In this document: positions 51,845 through 61,885 of the stretch, piece after piece
How the letters are laid out: each line of letters begins with the position of its first letter
How positions within the stretch are numbered: the first letter of the stretch is position 1
NCBI RefSeq assembly: GCF_900199205.1
Contig: NZ_OBMJ01000001.1
Span: 434,001-498,000, forward strand
Direction of reading: 5' to 3'
Origin: Streptomyces sp. 1331.2
Lineage (GTDB): Bacteria > Actinomycetota > Actinomycetes > Streptomycetales > Streptomycetaceae
DNA: 64,000 bases
The notes under the pieces: generated by a model
Database searches by the model: none
Seen by the model: only the letters and a program-made list of their open reading frames with translations
What the model was told of the DNA's origin: nothing
Translations under genes and position numbers: made by a program

Positions 51845-53248
51845 ATGCACGCACTGCGCTCCCCCCTGGCGGCCACGAGCCCCACCATCCCACCCCGGTT
51901 CCGCGCCTACGGGGCGCGGCAGTTGGAGCAGGTCGCGCGGCGGTTCGGGCTGTCCGCGGAGGTCCGCCGGACGGTCGAACTGGTCTCGCGGGTCCTGCCG
52001 TTCCGGGTCAACGACCACGTGCTGTCGGAGCTGATCGACTGGCAGCGCGTCCCCGAGGACCCGATGTTCCAACTGCTCTTCCCGCAGGAGGGCATGCTGC
52101 CCGCCGCGGACCTGCGCCGGCTGGCCGCGCTGCCCGACGACTCGACGGCGGAGGCGCGCGAGGCGGTGCGGGAGATCCGGTACCGGCTCAATCCGCACCC
52201 CTCCGGCCAGCTGGAGCTGAACGTCCCGAGCGTCGACGGGCAGCGGTTGGCCGGGGTGCAGCACAAGTACGCGGAGACGGTGCTGTACTTCCCGCAGCAG
52301 GGGCAGAGCTGCCACAGCTACTGCACGTACTGCTTCCGCTGGGCCCAGTTCGTCGGCGACGCCGACCTGCGGTTCGCCGCCGAGGGCCCGGAGCAGCTGG
52401 TCGAGTACCTGCGCGCGCACCCCGGGGTGAGCGACGTCCTGGTCACCGGCGGCGATCCGCTGGTGATGTCCACCGAGCGGCTGCGGCGCCACCTCGAACC
52501 GCTGCTGGCCGTGGAGAGCGTGCGGACCATCCGGATCGGCACCAAGGCGGTCGCCTACTGGCCGCAGCGCTTCGTCACCGACCGGGACGCGGACGACCTG
52601 CTGCGGCTGTTCGAGGAGGTGGTCGCGAGCGGGCGCACCCTCGCCGTGATGGGCCACTACAGCCACCCGCGCGAGCTGGCCCCCGAGATCGCCCGGCGGG
52701 CCGTCGCCCGGATCCGCGGGACGGGCGCGGTGGTGTACTGCCAGGCGCCGCTGATCGCCCGGGTCAACGACGACCCGCAGGTGTGGACCGAGCTGTGGCG
52801 CACCGAGTTCGCGCTCGGCGCCGTCCCGTACTACCTGTTCGTGGAGCGGGACACCGGGCCGCACGAGTACTTCAAGGTGCCGCTGGCCGAGGCGGTGCGG
52901 ATCTTCGCCGAGGCGCACCGGCGGCTGCCGGGGCTGGCGCGGACGGTCCGCGGGCCGGTGATGTCCGCCGCGCCCGGCAAGGTGGTGGTCGACGGGGTCG
53001 AGGAGGACGCGCAGGGGCGGTACTTCCAGCTGCGGCTGCTGCAGGCCCGCGATCCGGAGCTGGTCGGCCGGCCGTTCCGGGCCCACTGGTCGGCGGACGC
53101 CGCCTGGCTGGACGAGCTGCGGCCGGCCGAGCCGGTGCCGGAGGCGATCCGGGCGGCGATCGCCCCCGCGCCCACGACACCGGCAGCGCCGACAGCTCCC
53201 ACCGAACCGACCACCGACGTTCCGTCCCCCGAGGAGGCCCTGGCATGA
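51845..53248 (+). CDS. KamA-family radical SAM aminomutase-like enzyme
   Basis: 467 residues. The [4Fe-4S] motif CHSYCTYC (Cys156, 160, 163), the SAM motif TGGDPL and a PLP Lys (K379 in SAAPGKV) match lysine 2,3-aminomutases, which move the alpha-amino group to C-beta. The Asp of VND (D309) is kept where lysine's side-chain amine is bound, but the second Asp in the PYY motif is replaced by VERDTG, so the substrate may not be lysine. The C-terminal ~60 residues are Ala/Pro/Thr-rich. The ATG is directly after GGAGG. Its stop overlaps the aminotransferase ATG, so both act in one pathway, perhaps making a beta-amino acid. Confidence 0.9.
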   Translation: MHALRSPLAATSPTIPPRFRAYGARQLEQVARRFGLSAEVRRTVELVSRVLPFRVNDHVLSELIDWQRVPEDPMFQLLFPQEGMLPAADLRRLAALPDDSTAEAREAVREIRYRLNPHPSGQLELNVPSVDGQRLAGVQHKYAETVLYFPQQGQSCHSYCTYCFRWAQFVGDADLRFAAEGPEQLVEYLRAHPGVSDVLVTGGDPLVMSTERLRRHLEPLLAVESVRTIRIGTKAVAYWPQRFVTDRDADDLLRLFEEVVASGRTLAVMGHYSHPRELAPEIARRAVARIRGTGAVVYCQAPLIARVNDDPQVWTELWRTEFALGAVPYYLFVERDTGPHEYFKVPLAEAVRIFAEAHRRLPGLARTVRGPVMSAAPGKVVVDGVEEDAQGRYFQLRLLQARDPELVGRPFRAHWSADAAWLDELRPAEPVPEAIRAAIAPAPTTPAAPTAPTEPTTDVPSPEEALA

Positions 53249-54546
53249 CCGAGCACAGCGACCGGCACGTCTCGCCGAACATGGCGCTGGACCAGCTGGT
53301 GGCCCGGCGGCGGGCCGAGGGGGCGCGGATCGTCCATCTGGGCTTCGGCGAGTCGAGCCTGCCCGTCTTCCCGCCGCTGGTCGAGCGGCTGACCGCCGGG
53401 GCCGGGCGCAACGGCTACGGGCCGGTCGCGGGCAGCCCGGACGTGCGCGCAGCCGTCGCCGGGTACTTCTCCCGGCGCGGCGCCGCCACCGGCCCGGAGC
53501 AGGTCGTGGTGGCCCCCGGCAGCAAGCCGCTGCTGATGGCGCTGCAGCAGGTGCTGCCCGGTGACCTGGTGCTGCCCGCACCGGCCTGGAACACCTACGC
53601 CCCGCAGGCCGAGCTCGCCGGCAAGGCCGTGGTACGGGTTCCGATCCCGGCGGAGTGCGGCGGGGTGCCCGAGCCGGCGGCGTTGCGCGCGGCGGTACGG
53701 GCGGCGCGGGCGGCGGGGCGGCGGCCCGGCATCCTGCTCCTCACCCTGCCCGACAACCCCACCGGCACGCTGGCCGGCCCCCGGCTCGTCACCGAACTGT
53801 GCGCGGTGGCCGCCGAGGAGGAGCTGACGGTCGTCTCCGACGAGATCTACCGCGACCTCGTGCACGATCCCGCGCAGCCGTTCCTCAGCCCGGCGCAGGT
53901 CCTGCCGGAGCGGACGATCGTGCTCACCGGGCTCAGCAAGAACCTCGCCCTCGGCGGCTGGCGGATCGGGGCGGCCCGGTTCCCGGCCGGCCCCTGGGGC
54001 CGGGCCGTCCGCGACCGGGTGACGGGCTACGCGAGCGAGGTGTGGTCGACGCTGGCCGGGCCGATGCAGGAGGTGGCGGCCTACGCCTTCGCCGAGCCGC
54101 CCGAGCTGCGCGCCCACCTCGCCGCCTCGACCCGGCTGCACGCCGCGGTGGCCCGGGCGGTGCACCGGATCGTGCTCGACTCGGGTGCCCGCTGCCGGGC
54201 CCCGCAGGCCGGCTTCTACCTCTACCCGGACTACGAACCGCTGCGCGCGGCGCTGGCCGCGCACGGCGTGGACGGCTCCGCCGGGCTGCAGCACCACCTG
54301 CTGGAGCGGGCCGGCATCGCCGTCCTCGCCGGGCACCACCTGGGTGACGACCCCGGCGCGCTGCGCCTGCGGATCGCCACCAGCAAGCTCTACGGCGAGA
54401 CCGCCGAGGAGCAGTGGCAGGCGCTGGAGAGCGCCGATCCCGCCGCCCTGCCGCACGTGGCCGGGCAGTTGGCCGTCATCGAGCGGGGGCTGGGCGCACT
54501 GGCCGTTCCGCCGCGGGGCGTCCTCGCGGCGGAACGGTCGGCCTGA
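53245..54546 (+). CDS. class I/II PLP-dependent aminotransferase
   Basis: 433 residues. PLP-binding landmarks: NPTG with Asn171, the Asp199 in SDEIYRDL, Lys232 in LTGLSKNLALGGWR and Arg240 in the following loop. The fold-type I family acts on amino or keto acids. Its ATG overlaps the TGA of the KamA-family gene (ATGA) and a GAGGAGG precedes it, so the two enzymes are translated together and probably act in sequence. It ends 55 bp from the convergent NRPS gene. The substrate is unknown. Confidence 0.93.
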   Translation: MTEHSDRHVSPNMALDQLVARRRAEGARIVHLGFGESSLPVFPPLVERLTAGAGRNGYGPVAGSPDVRAAVAGYFSRRGAATGPEQVVVAPGSKPLLMALQQVLPGDLVLPAPAWNTYAPQAELAGKAVVRVPIPAECGGVPEPAALRAAVRAARAAGRRPGILLLTLPDNPTGTLAGPRLVTELCAVAAEEELTVVSDEIYRDLVHDPAQPFLSPAQVLPERTIVLTGLSKNLALGGWRIGAARFPAGPWGRAVRDRVTGYASEVWSTLAGPMQEVAAYAFAEPPELRAHLAASTRLHAAVARAVHRIVLDSGARCRAPQAGFYLYPDYEPLRAALAAHGVDGSAGLQHHLLERAGIAVLAGHHLGDDPGALRLRIATSKLYGETAEEQWQALESADPAALPHVAGQLAVIERGLGALAVPPRGVLAAERSA

Positions 54547-54578
54547 GCGGCGGCGCCGCCCCGGCCCCCGCGTCAGCC

Positions 54579-54615
54579 GTGCTCAGCAGTGCTCAGCGTG
54601 CTCAGCCGTGCTCGC
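54579..54615. repeat. GTGCTCAGC tandem repeat at the NRPS 3' end
   Basis: Three copies of GTGCTCAGC with single-base spacers, then a partial GTGCTCGC, cover the last codons of the NRPS gene and the gap to the aminotransferase gene. Confidence 0.75.
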
Positions 54616-57600
54616 GGACGGTCTCCCGGAGGCCGTCCGCGAGCGAGCGCACGATCGGGTAGCGCAGGAACGAGTAGTGGTCGCCCGGCGTGCCCCGCAC
54701 CTCCAGGTCCGGCACGTACGGCTGCCAGGTCTCCCGGATGGTGCTCCCGATCCAGTCGGGCAGCGCGCGGTGCGCGGCCTCGTACAGGGTGACGGGGAAC
54801 TCCACCGGCGCGGGCCGGTAGGCCAGGACGGCGGTGCCGATGCCCCGCATCACGGTCAGGTGGCGCACCAGGTCGGCGCCGGCGACCTCGTGGAGCTCCG
54901 GCGGGATGTTCAGCTGTTCCAGGCCGGCCGCCACGTCCTCGGGCAGCGCGTCCGGAGCGTGCCCCTCGGCGAGCCGGGCCAGCAGTGCGTCGATCGTCGC
55001 GATGTTCCCGTGCACGCCCTCCCGGTACTCCTCGGTGGGCAGGATGCCGTCCAGGGCGACGACCCGGACGGGGTGCCCCTCCGCCCGGAGCAGCCGGGCG
55101 GTCTCCAGCGCCAGGACGCCGCCGAAGGACCAGCCCACCAGCAGGTACGGGCCGTGCGGGCGGCCGGCGAGGATCGCGTCGCGGCAGCTGCGGGCCATGG
55201 TCGGGATGGACCACTGGGCCGCGTCCGGCCGGTCCCACCAGGACAGTTCGACCCCGAGGAGCCTGGCGTCGGCGCTCAGGGCGCGGGCCAGCGGGACGTA
55301 GCCGGTGACGTTGCCCGCGATCACGGGGAAGCAGAAGACCTCCTGCTCGGCGGCGCTGTCGTTCAGCGGGGTGAGGGTGGCGTGCCCGGTGGCCGCGGCG
55401 GCGCCGTCGAGGCCGTCCCGGCCGAGGTGGGCGGCGATCCGGGCGATGGTCTGGTGGCGGACCATCATCCGGGGCGTCAGGTGGATGCCCAGGCGGCCCG
55501 CCCGGTGGACGGCCCGGATGCTGAGGACGGAGTCGCCGCCGAGTTCGTAGAAGTTGTCCTCGGCGCCGACCCGTCCCACATTCAGGATCTGCTCCCAGAT
55601 CCGGGCCAGCGTCTGCTGCACGGGCCCGACCGGCGCCACGTACGCGCGGCCGGTGTCCGGCCGGGTTCCGTCGGGGGCCGGCAGCGCCTGCCGGTCCACC
55701 TTGCCGTTGACGGTGAGCGGCAGCGCGTCGATCGCCACCACCGCGGGCACCAGGTACTCCGGCAGCCGCTCCCCGGCCCGGTGGCGCAGCGCCGCCGGGT
55801 CGACCGGGCGGCCCGGCTCGGCGGGGGTCACGTAGGCCACCAGCCGCCGCTGCCCCGGCACGTCCTCGCGGGCCAGCACCACCACGTCGCCGACCGTGGG
55901 GTCGGCGCGGAGCGCGGCCTCGGCCTCGCCAGGTTCGACCCGCACACCGCGGATCTTGACCTGGTCGTCGGAGCGGCCGAGGAACTCCAGGTCCCCGTCG
56001 GCCCGCCACCGGGCCAGGTCGCCGGTGCGGTACATCCGCTCGCCGGGCGGCCCGTACGGGCAGGCGAGGAACCGTTCGGCCGTCAGGTCGGGCCGGCCCA
56101 GGTAGCCGCGGGCCAGGCCGGTGCCCGCGATGTAGACCTCGCCGGGCACGCCGACCGGCACCGGGTTCAGGTGCCGGTCCAGCAGGTGGACCCGCTTGTT
56201 GGCGATCGGCCGGCCGACGAGGTCCTCGGTGCGGTCCGCCCAGTCCTCGGTGGCCGGCCAGTAGGTGCTGGTCATGGTGCACTCGGTGGGGCCGTACTGG
56301 TTCACCAGGGCGCCCGGCAGGGTGCGGCGCCCGTGCTGCCCGGCGAGCCGCAGGCTCTCGCCGCTGGCGACCGTCAGCCGCAGCGAGGCCAGGGCGTGCT
56401 CCGCCCCGGGCAGTGCGAGCAGTTCCCGCAGCTGGGACGGGACGGTGCTGAGCAGCACCTCCACCCGGTGACGTTCGATGCACTCGGCGATCGCGGCCGG
56501 GTCGAACGGGCCGTCCAGCGGGGCGAGGACGGCCGTGGCGCCGCAGCTGAGCGGGCCGAGCAGGTCCCGTACGGACGCGTCGAAGCCGATGGACGCCAGC
56601 TGCAGCACCCGGGTGCCGGGGGTGATGCCGTAGCGGGAGGTGACGAAGGAAAGGTAGGCGCTCACGCCGCGGTGTTCGGCGGCGACGCCCTTGGGGGTGC
56701 CGGTGGAGCCCGAGGTGTGGACCACGTAGGCGAGGTTGCCGGGCCCGGCCGTCGGGGCGGGGTCCTGGTCCGGGTGGGCGGCGATCGCGGCCGCGTCCCG
56801 GTCGAGGCAGATCACATCGGCGCAGACCGCCTCGGTGCAGACCCCCTCGGTGTCGACGCCGAGCCGTTCCAGGAGCGGCTGCCGGGTGACGAGCAGCGCG
56901 GCCCCGGTGCCGGCGAGCAGGGCGGCCAGCCGCTCGCGCGGGTGCACCGGGTCCAGCGGCACGTAGGCGGCACCGGACTTGAGGATGCCGAGCAGGGCGA
57001 CGGCGAGGTCGGGGCCGCGCTCCAGGCAGACGCCGACCAGGGTCTCCGGGCCGGCGCCGGACCGGATCAGGTGGTGCGCGAGCCGGTTGGCGCGGCGGTT
57101 CAGCTCGCCGTAGGTCAGCTCGGTGGCCGACCGCTCGGTGGCCGCACCCTCGACGGTCGCCCCCTCGGCGGTGCCCGCGATCAGCGCGACGGCCTCCGGG
57201 GTGCGGGCGGCCTGCTCCTCGAAGAGCTGGTGCACGCACCGGTCGTGCGGGTAGGGCGCGGCGGTGTCGGTCCACTCCTCCAGCAGCTGCCGCCGCTCGG
57301 GCCCGGTCAGGACGGGCAGCTCGGAGAGCCGGCTCTGCGGGGCGGCCGCGATCCCGGCCAGCAGGGTCGCGAAGTGGCCGGCCATCCGTGCGACGGTGCC
57401 GGCGTCGAAGAGGTCGGTGCTGTACTCGATCAGGCAGTCCAGCTGCCCGTCGCTGTCGTTGACGGAGAGCGTCAGGTCGAACTTGGCCACCTTCTGTTCC
57501 CAGTACCCCGGCGTGACGGTGAGCCCGTCGAGCACGAGCGGAGTCCGGGGGGCGTTCTGGAACATGAACAGCACCTGGAACAACGGATTGCGGGCGAGGT

Positions 57601-60600
57601 CGCGCTCCGGGCGCAGCTCCTCCACCAGGCGCTCGAACGGCAGGTCCTGGTGCGCGTAGGCGCCGATTGCGCTCTCCCGCACCTGGGCCAGCAGCCCGGT
57701 GAAGGACGGGTCGCCGGCCAGGTCGGCGCGCAGCACCAGGGTGTTGACGAAGAAGCCGACCATCCCCTCGGTGTCGGCCCGGTTGCGGTTGGCGATCGGG
57801 GTGCCGACGGCGATGTCCTCCTGGCCGCTGTAGCCGGCCAGCAGGGTCTGGAAGGCGGCGAGCAGGGTCATGAACATCGTGGTGCCCTCGCGGTGCGAGA
57901 GGGCGCGCAGCTCATCGCTCAACTCCGCGGGCAGGCTGAACTCGTGGCCCGCGCCGCGGCCGGAGCGCACCGCCGGGCGGGGCCGGTCGGTGGGCAGCTC
58001 CAGCGGGGTGAGGTCGCTCAACCGCTCGCGCCAGTAGTCCAGTTGGCCGTCCAGTATCTCGCCGCGCAGCCAGTACCGCTGGCGCACCGCGAAGTCGGCG
58101 TACTGGATCGGCAGCGGCTCCAGCGGGGAGGGCAGGCCGTGGCGGAACGCCCGGTAGAGGGCGGCGAGTTCGCGGTTGAGCACGCCCATGCCCCAGGCGT
58201 CGGCGGCGATGTGGTGCACCGCGAGGACCAGCACGTGCTCCTCGGCGCGCAGGCGCAGCAGCCGGGCGCGCAGCAGCGGGGCCACGCCGAGGTCGAAGGG
58301 CCGGCCGGTCTCGGCGGCCACCAGGGCCGCGGTCTCGGCCTCCGCCCGTTCGGCGGGCAGCGCGCTGAGGTCGGTCACCGGCAGGGCGAGCGGCGCGGGC
58401 GGCTCGATCACCTGGACCGGGACGCCGTCCTCGGCCTCGAAGCGGGTGCGCAGCACCTCGTGCCGGGCGACCAGTTCGGTCAGCGCCCGTTCCAGCGTGT
58501 CCCGGTCCAGGTCGCCGGTGAGACGCAGCACCCGCAGGATGACGTACTCGGCGCTGTCCGGGACGAGTTGGTCCAGCAGCCAGAGCCGTTCCTGCGCGAA
58601 GGAGGCGCGCAGCGGCCCGTTGCGCAGCACCCGCCGGATCGGCGGCATGCCGAGCACCGGCTCGGCGTCCGGGCCCGGTTCGCCGCTCGCGCTGACGATC
58701 TCCGCGAGGCCTGCCACGGTCGGGGCGGCGAAGACGCTCTGCACGCCGAGGCCGTCGCCGAACTCCTGGCGCAGCTGGGAGACGGCCTGGGTGGCCAGCA
58801 GGGAGTGGCCGCCGAGTTCGAAGAAGTTGTCCTCGGCGCCGACCCGTTCCACGCCCAGGACCTGCTCCCAGACCCGGGCGATCGACTGCTCCACCGGGTT
58901 GGCGGGGGCGACGTACGCCTGGCCGGTGCGCGGCCGTGCGACGTCGGGGGCGGGCAGGGCCCGCCGGTCCACCTTGCCGTTGGCGGTCAGCGGGACGGCG
59001 TCGATCACCACCGTGTGCGAGGGAAGCATGTAGTCCGGCAGGCGCTCGCCGGCCCGTCGGCGCAGCGCGGCCGGGTCGACCTCGGCGCCGGGTGCGGCGG
59101 GGGTCACGTAGGCCACCAGGCGGCGGTCGCCGGGCACGTCCTCCCGGGCGATCACGACCGCGTCGCCGACCAGCCCGCCGGCCCGCAGCGCGGCCTCGAC
59201 CTCGGCCGGTTCGATCCGGAAGCCGCGGATCTTCACCTGGTTGTCGGAGCGGCCGAGGAACTCCAGGTCCCCGTCCGCGCGCCACCGCACCAGGTCGCCG
59301 GTGCGGTACATCCGCTCGCCGGGCGGCCCGTACGGGCAGGCGGGGAAGCGTTCGGCGGTCAGGGCGGGGCGGTTGAGGAAGCCGCGGGCCAGCCCGGAGC
59401 CGGCGATGTAGAGCTCGCCGGGCACGCCGACCGGCACCGGGGCGAGGCCGGCGTCGAGCACGTACACCCGGGTGTTGGCGATCGGCCGGCCGATCGGGAT
59501 GGCGGGCTGTGCCGCGCAGTCCGCTCCGACGTCCGCGCCCAGCGTCCAGATGGTCGTCTCGGTCGGGCCGTACAGGTGGGTGAGCCGGCGGACCTTGGGG
59601 CGGGTGGCGGCCGCGAGCGGGGGGTCGAGCGCCTCGCCGCCGAGCAGGACGTGCAGCCGGTCGGAGAGGTCGGGCAGTTCCTCGACGACGAGGCGCCACA
59701 GCGGCGGGGTGGCCTGGAGGACGGTGATGCCGGAGTCGGCGAGCAGGGCGGCGAGGCGGGCGGGCGCGGTGGTCTGCTCGCGGGTGGCGAGGTGGACCTG
59801 GGCGCCCTGCAGCAGGGGCAGCAGCAGGTCGACGCTGGACATGTCGAAGGTGTACGGGGCGACGGCGAGCAGCCGGTCCTCGGGGCCCAGCCGGAGGACG
59901 TCCTGCATCGCGAGCAGGCCGTTGACCAGGTTGTCGTGCCGGGTCTGGACGCCCTTGGGGGTGCCGGTGGAGCCGGAGGTGTAGACGACGTAGGCGAGGT
60001 CGCCGGGGGTGGCGCCGGGCGCCGGGGCGAGGACCGGGGTGTCCGCGGCGTCCGGGGCGTCCGGGGTGTCCGCGGCGTCCGGGGCGCCCTCGGTGTCCGC
60101 GGCGTCCGCGTTCAGGGCGTCCTCCAGGAGGAGCACCGTACGGCCCTGCGCCTCGGGGATCCGCTCGGCCAGGTGCCGCTCGGTGACCACCACCGGGGCG
60201 GCGATGTCGGCCAGCAGCAGAGCCAGCCGCTCGCGCGGGTGTGCCGGGTCCAGCGGCACGTAGGCGCCGCCGGACTTGAGGACGCCCAGCAGGGCGACCA
60301 CCAGGTCGGGGCTGCGGTCCAGGCAGAGGCCGACCAGGGTCTCCGGCCCGACACCGGCTCGCCGCAGCCGGTGCGCCAGGCGCTCTGCCCGCTCGTCCAG
60401 CTCCCGGTAGGTCAGCGCGCGTTCGCCGCAGACCACGGCGGTCCGCTGCGGGGTCTCGGCGGCCTGGCGGGCCACCAGCTCGTGCACCCGGGTGGCCGGG
60501 AAGCGCGCCGCGCGACCGCTCCCGTCGGTGAGCAGCCGCTGTTCCTCGGCCTCGGTGAGCAGCGGCAGCCGGGAGACGGCGGTGGCCGGGTCGGCCGCCA

Positions 60601-61858
60601 CGCCGGCCAGCAGGGTCAGGTAGTGGCCGGCGATCCGTTCGGCGGTGCTCCGGTCGAACAGGTCGGTGGCGTACTCCAGCGTCCCGCTGAACCCGGCGGC
60701 GGTCTCGGCGAGTTCCAGCGAGAGGTCGAACTTGGCGACGTCCCAGTCCAGCGGTTCGGCGGTGACCTCGATCCCGGGCAGTGCCCAGGCGTGGCCGGCG
60801 GCCTGCGGGTCCTGCATGTTGAACATGGTCTGGAACAGCGGGGTCCGGGACAGGTCGCGGTCGGGGGCGAGGTGCTCGACCAGCCGCTCGAACGGGAGGT
60901 CCTGGTGGTCGTAGGCGGCCAGCGCGGTCTCCCGGACCTGGGCCAGCAGGTCGGCGAAGGACGGGTCGCCGGCGAGGTCGGCGCGCAGCACCAGGGTGTT
61001 GACGAAGAAACCGATCAGGCCCTCGGTCTCGGCCCGGTTGCGGCCGGCCACGGGCGTGCCCACCGCGATGTCGTCCCGGCCGCTGTACCGGGCCAGCAGC
61101 ACCTGGAAGGCGGCCAGCAGGCCCATGAACGGGGTTACCCGGTGGGCGCGGAACACCTCCTTCAGCCGCTCGGCCAGGTCGGCCGGGATCCGGAAGGAGA
61201 GCGTGGCACCGCGCGCCGACCAGACCGCGGGGCGGGGCCGGTCGACGGGCAGCTCCAACGGGGTCGGGTCGGCCAGCTTCCCCGTCCAGTAGGCGAGTTG
61301 TTCCGCCAGCACCGGCCCGTCCAGGGTCTCCTGCTGCCAGATCGCGAAGTCCGGGTACTGGATGGGCGGTTCCGGCAGCTCGGGCTTTCGGCCTTCGAGG
61401 TGCGCCGCGTAGAGCGCGCTCAGTTCGTCGACCACGATGCCGATCGACCAGCCGTCCGCGACGATGTGATGGAACGTCAGAGCCAGCAGGTGCTCGGCCG
61501 GGCCCTGGGGGTACAGCACGGCCCGGAACAGCGGGCCGCGCTGCAGGTCCATCGGGGCGGTCGCCGTGGCCGCGGCCTCCCCCGGGCCGGCCGGTGCCGC
61601 GGCCACCCGCAGCACCTCCGGGCCCGGGTCGAGCACCCGCTGGCCCGGGCGGCCGCCCCGCTCGCCGAAGACCGTCCGCAGCGACTCGTGCCGGGCGACC
61701 AGGTCGGCCACCGCCGCGGACAGCGCCGGGACGTCCAGCTCCCCGGTCAGCCGCAGCACCACGGGGATCAGGTACTCGGTGCCGCCCGGGGCCAACTGGT
61801 CAAGGAACCACAGCCGTTGCTGGGCGAAGGAGAGCGGCAGCAGGACGTCGTTCGGCAT
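54602..61858 (-). CDS. two-module nonribosomal peptide synthetase with thioesterase
   Basis: 2418 residues, order C-A-PCP-C-A-PCP-TE. C1 (1-440, HHIVADG at 130), A1 (457-975, TSGSTGTPKG at 627), PCP1 (985-1050, Ser1019), C2 (1078-1520, HHIAADA at 1215, Ala where Gly is usual), A2 (1535-2065), PCP2 (2072-2142, Ser2110), TE (2160-2418, GWSFG with Ser2244, His2394). No epimerase domain. Binding-pocket residues read from alignment to GrsA are DMVQLGLIWK (A1) and DARLVSQMTK (A2); I cannot assign substrates. A1 has a PDAADT-type repeat insertion (583-617). Because the protein starts with a C domain, an acyl group must come from another carrier, probably the free PCP upstream. Confidence 0.97.
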   Translation of the reverse strand: MPNDVLLPLSFAQQRLWFLDQLAPGGTEYLIPVVLRLTGELDVPALSAAVADLVARHESLRTVFGERGGRPGQRVLDPGPEVLRVAAAPAGPGEAAATATAPMDLQRGPLFRAVLYPQGPAEHLLALTFHHIVADGWSIGIVVDELSALYAAHLEGRKPELPEPPIQYPDFAIWQQETLDGPVLAEQLAYWTGKLADPTPLELPVDRPRPAVWSARGATLSFRIPADLAERLKEVFRAHRVTPFMGLLAAFQVLLARYSGRDDIAVGTPVAGRNRAETEGLIGFFVNTLVLRADLAGDPSFADLLAQVRETALAAYDHQDLPFERLVEHLAPDRDLSRTPLFQTMFNMQDPQAAGHAWALPGIEVTAEPLDWDVAKFDLSLELAETAAGFSGTLEYATDLFDRSTAERIAGHYLTLLAGVAADPATAVSRLPLLTEAEEQRLLTDGSGRAARFPATRVHELVARQAAETPQRTAVVCGERALTYRELDERAERLAHRLRRAGVGPETLVGLCLDRSPDLVVALLGVLKSGGAYVPLDPAHPRERLALLLADIAAPVVVTERHLAERIPEAQGRTVLLLEDALNADAADTEGAPDAADTPDAPDAADTPVLAPAPGATPGDLAYVVYTSGSTGTPKGVQTRHDNLVNGLLAMQDVLRLGPEDRLLAVAPYTFDMSSVDLLLPLLQGAQVHLATREQTTAPARLAALLADSGITVLQATPPLWRLVVEELPDLSDRLHVLLGGEALDPPLAAATRPKVRRLTHLYGPTETTIWTLGADVGADCAAQPAIPIGRPIANTRVYVLDAGLAPVPVGVPGELYIAGSGLARGFLNRPALTAERFPACPYGPPGERMYRTGDLVRWRADGDLEFLGRSDNQVKIRGFRIEPAEVEAALRAGGLVGDAVVIAREDVPGDRRLVAYVTPAAPGAEVDPAALRRRAGERLPDYMLPSHTVVIDAVPLTANGKVDRRALPAPDVARPRTGQAYVAPANPVEQSIARVWEQVLGVERVGAEDNFFELGGHSLLATQAVSQLRQEFGDGLGVQSVFAAPTVAGLAEIVSASGEPGPDAEPVLGMPPIRRVLRNGPLRASFAQERLWLLDQLVPDSAEYVILRVLRLTGDLDRDTLERALTELVARHEVLRTRFEAEDGVPVQVIEPPAPLALPVTDLSALPAERAEAETAALVAAETGRPFDLGVAPLLRARLLRLRAEEHVLVLAVHHIAADAWGMGVLNRELAALYRAFRHGLPSPLEPLPIQYADFAVRQRYWLRGEILDGQLDYWRERLSDLTPLELPTDRPRPAVRSGRGAGHEFSLPAELSDELRALSHREGTTMFMTLLAAFQTLLAGYSGQEDIAVGTPIANRNRADTEGMVGFFVNTLVLRADLAGDPSFTGLLAQVRESAIGAYAHQDLPFERLVEELRPERDLARNPLFQVLFMFQNAPRTPLVLDGLTVTPGYWEQKVAKFDLTLSVNDSDGQLDCLIEYSTDLFDAGTVARMAGHFATLLAGIAAAPQSRLSELPVLTGPERRQLLEEWTDTAAPYPHDRCVHQLFEEQAARTPEAVALIAGTAEGATVEGAATERSATELTYGELNRRANRLAHHLIRSGAGPETLVGVCLERGPDLAVALLGILKSGAAYVPLDPVHPRERLAALLAGTGAALLVTRQPLLERLGVDTEGVCTEAVCADVICLDRDAAAIAAHPDQDPAPTAGPGNLAYVVHTSGSTGTPKGVAAEHRGVSAYLSFVTSRYGITPGTRVLQLASIGFDASVRDLLGPLSCGATAVLAPLDGPFDPAAIAECIERHRVEVLLSTVPSQLRELLALPGAEHALASLRLTVASGESLRLAGQHGRRTLPGALVNQYGPTECTMTSTYWPATEDWADRTEDLVGRPIANKRVHLLDRHLNPVPVGVPGEVYIAGTGLARGYLGRPDLTAERFLACPYGPPGERMYRTGDLARWRADGDLEFLGRSDDQVKIRGVRVEPGEAEAALRADPTVGDVVVLAREDVPGQRRLVAYVTPAEPGRPVDPAALRHRAGERLPEYLVPAVVAIDALPLTVNGKVDRQALPAPDGTRPDTGRAYVAPVGPVQQTLARIWEQILNVGRVGAEDNFYELGGDSVLSIRAVHRAGRLGIHLTPRMMVRHQTIARIAAHLGRDGLDGAAAATGHATLTPLNDSAAEQEVFCFPVIAGNVTGYVPLARALSADARLLGVELSWWDRPDAAQWSIPTMARSCRDAILAGRPHGPYLLVGWSFGGVLALETARLLRAEGHPVRVVALDGILPTEEYREGVHGNIATIDALLARLAEGHAPDALPEDVAAGLEQLNIPPELHEVAGADLVRHLTVMRGIGTAVLAYRPAPVEFPVTLYEAAHRALPDWIGSTIRETWQPYVPDLEVRGTPGDHYSFLRYPIVRSLADGLRETVREHG

Positions 61859-61885
61859 CTGTTCCCCTTGGTCGGATCAACCTGA

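Noticed and set aside
54185..61885. A 2566-residue plus-strand open reading frame opposite the NRPS
   Set aside because: The minus strand encodes all NRPS core motifs in order; the opposite frame is low-complexity and only open because of the high GC content.
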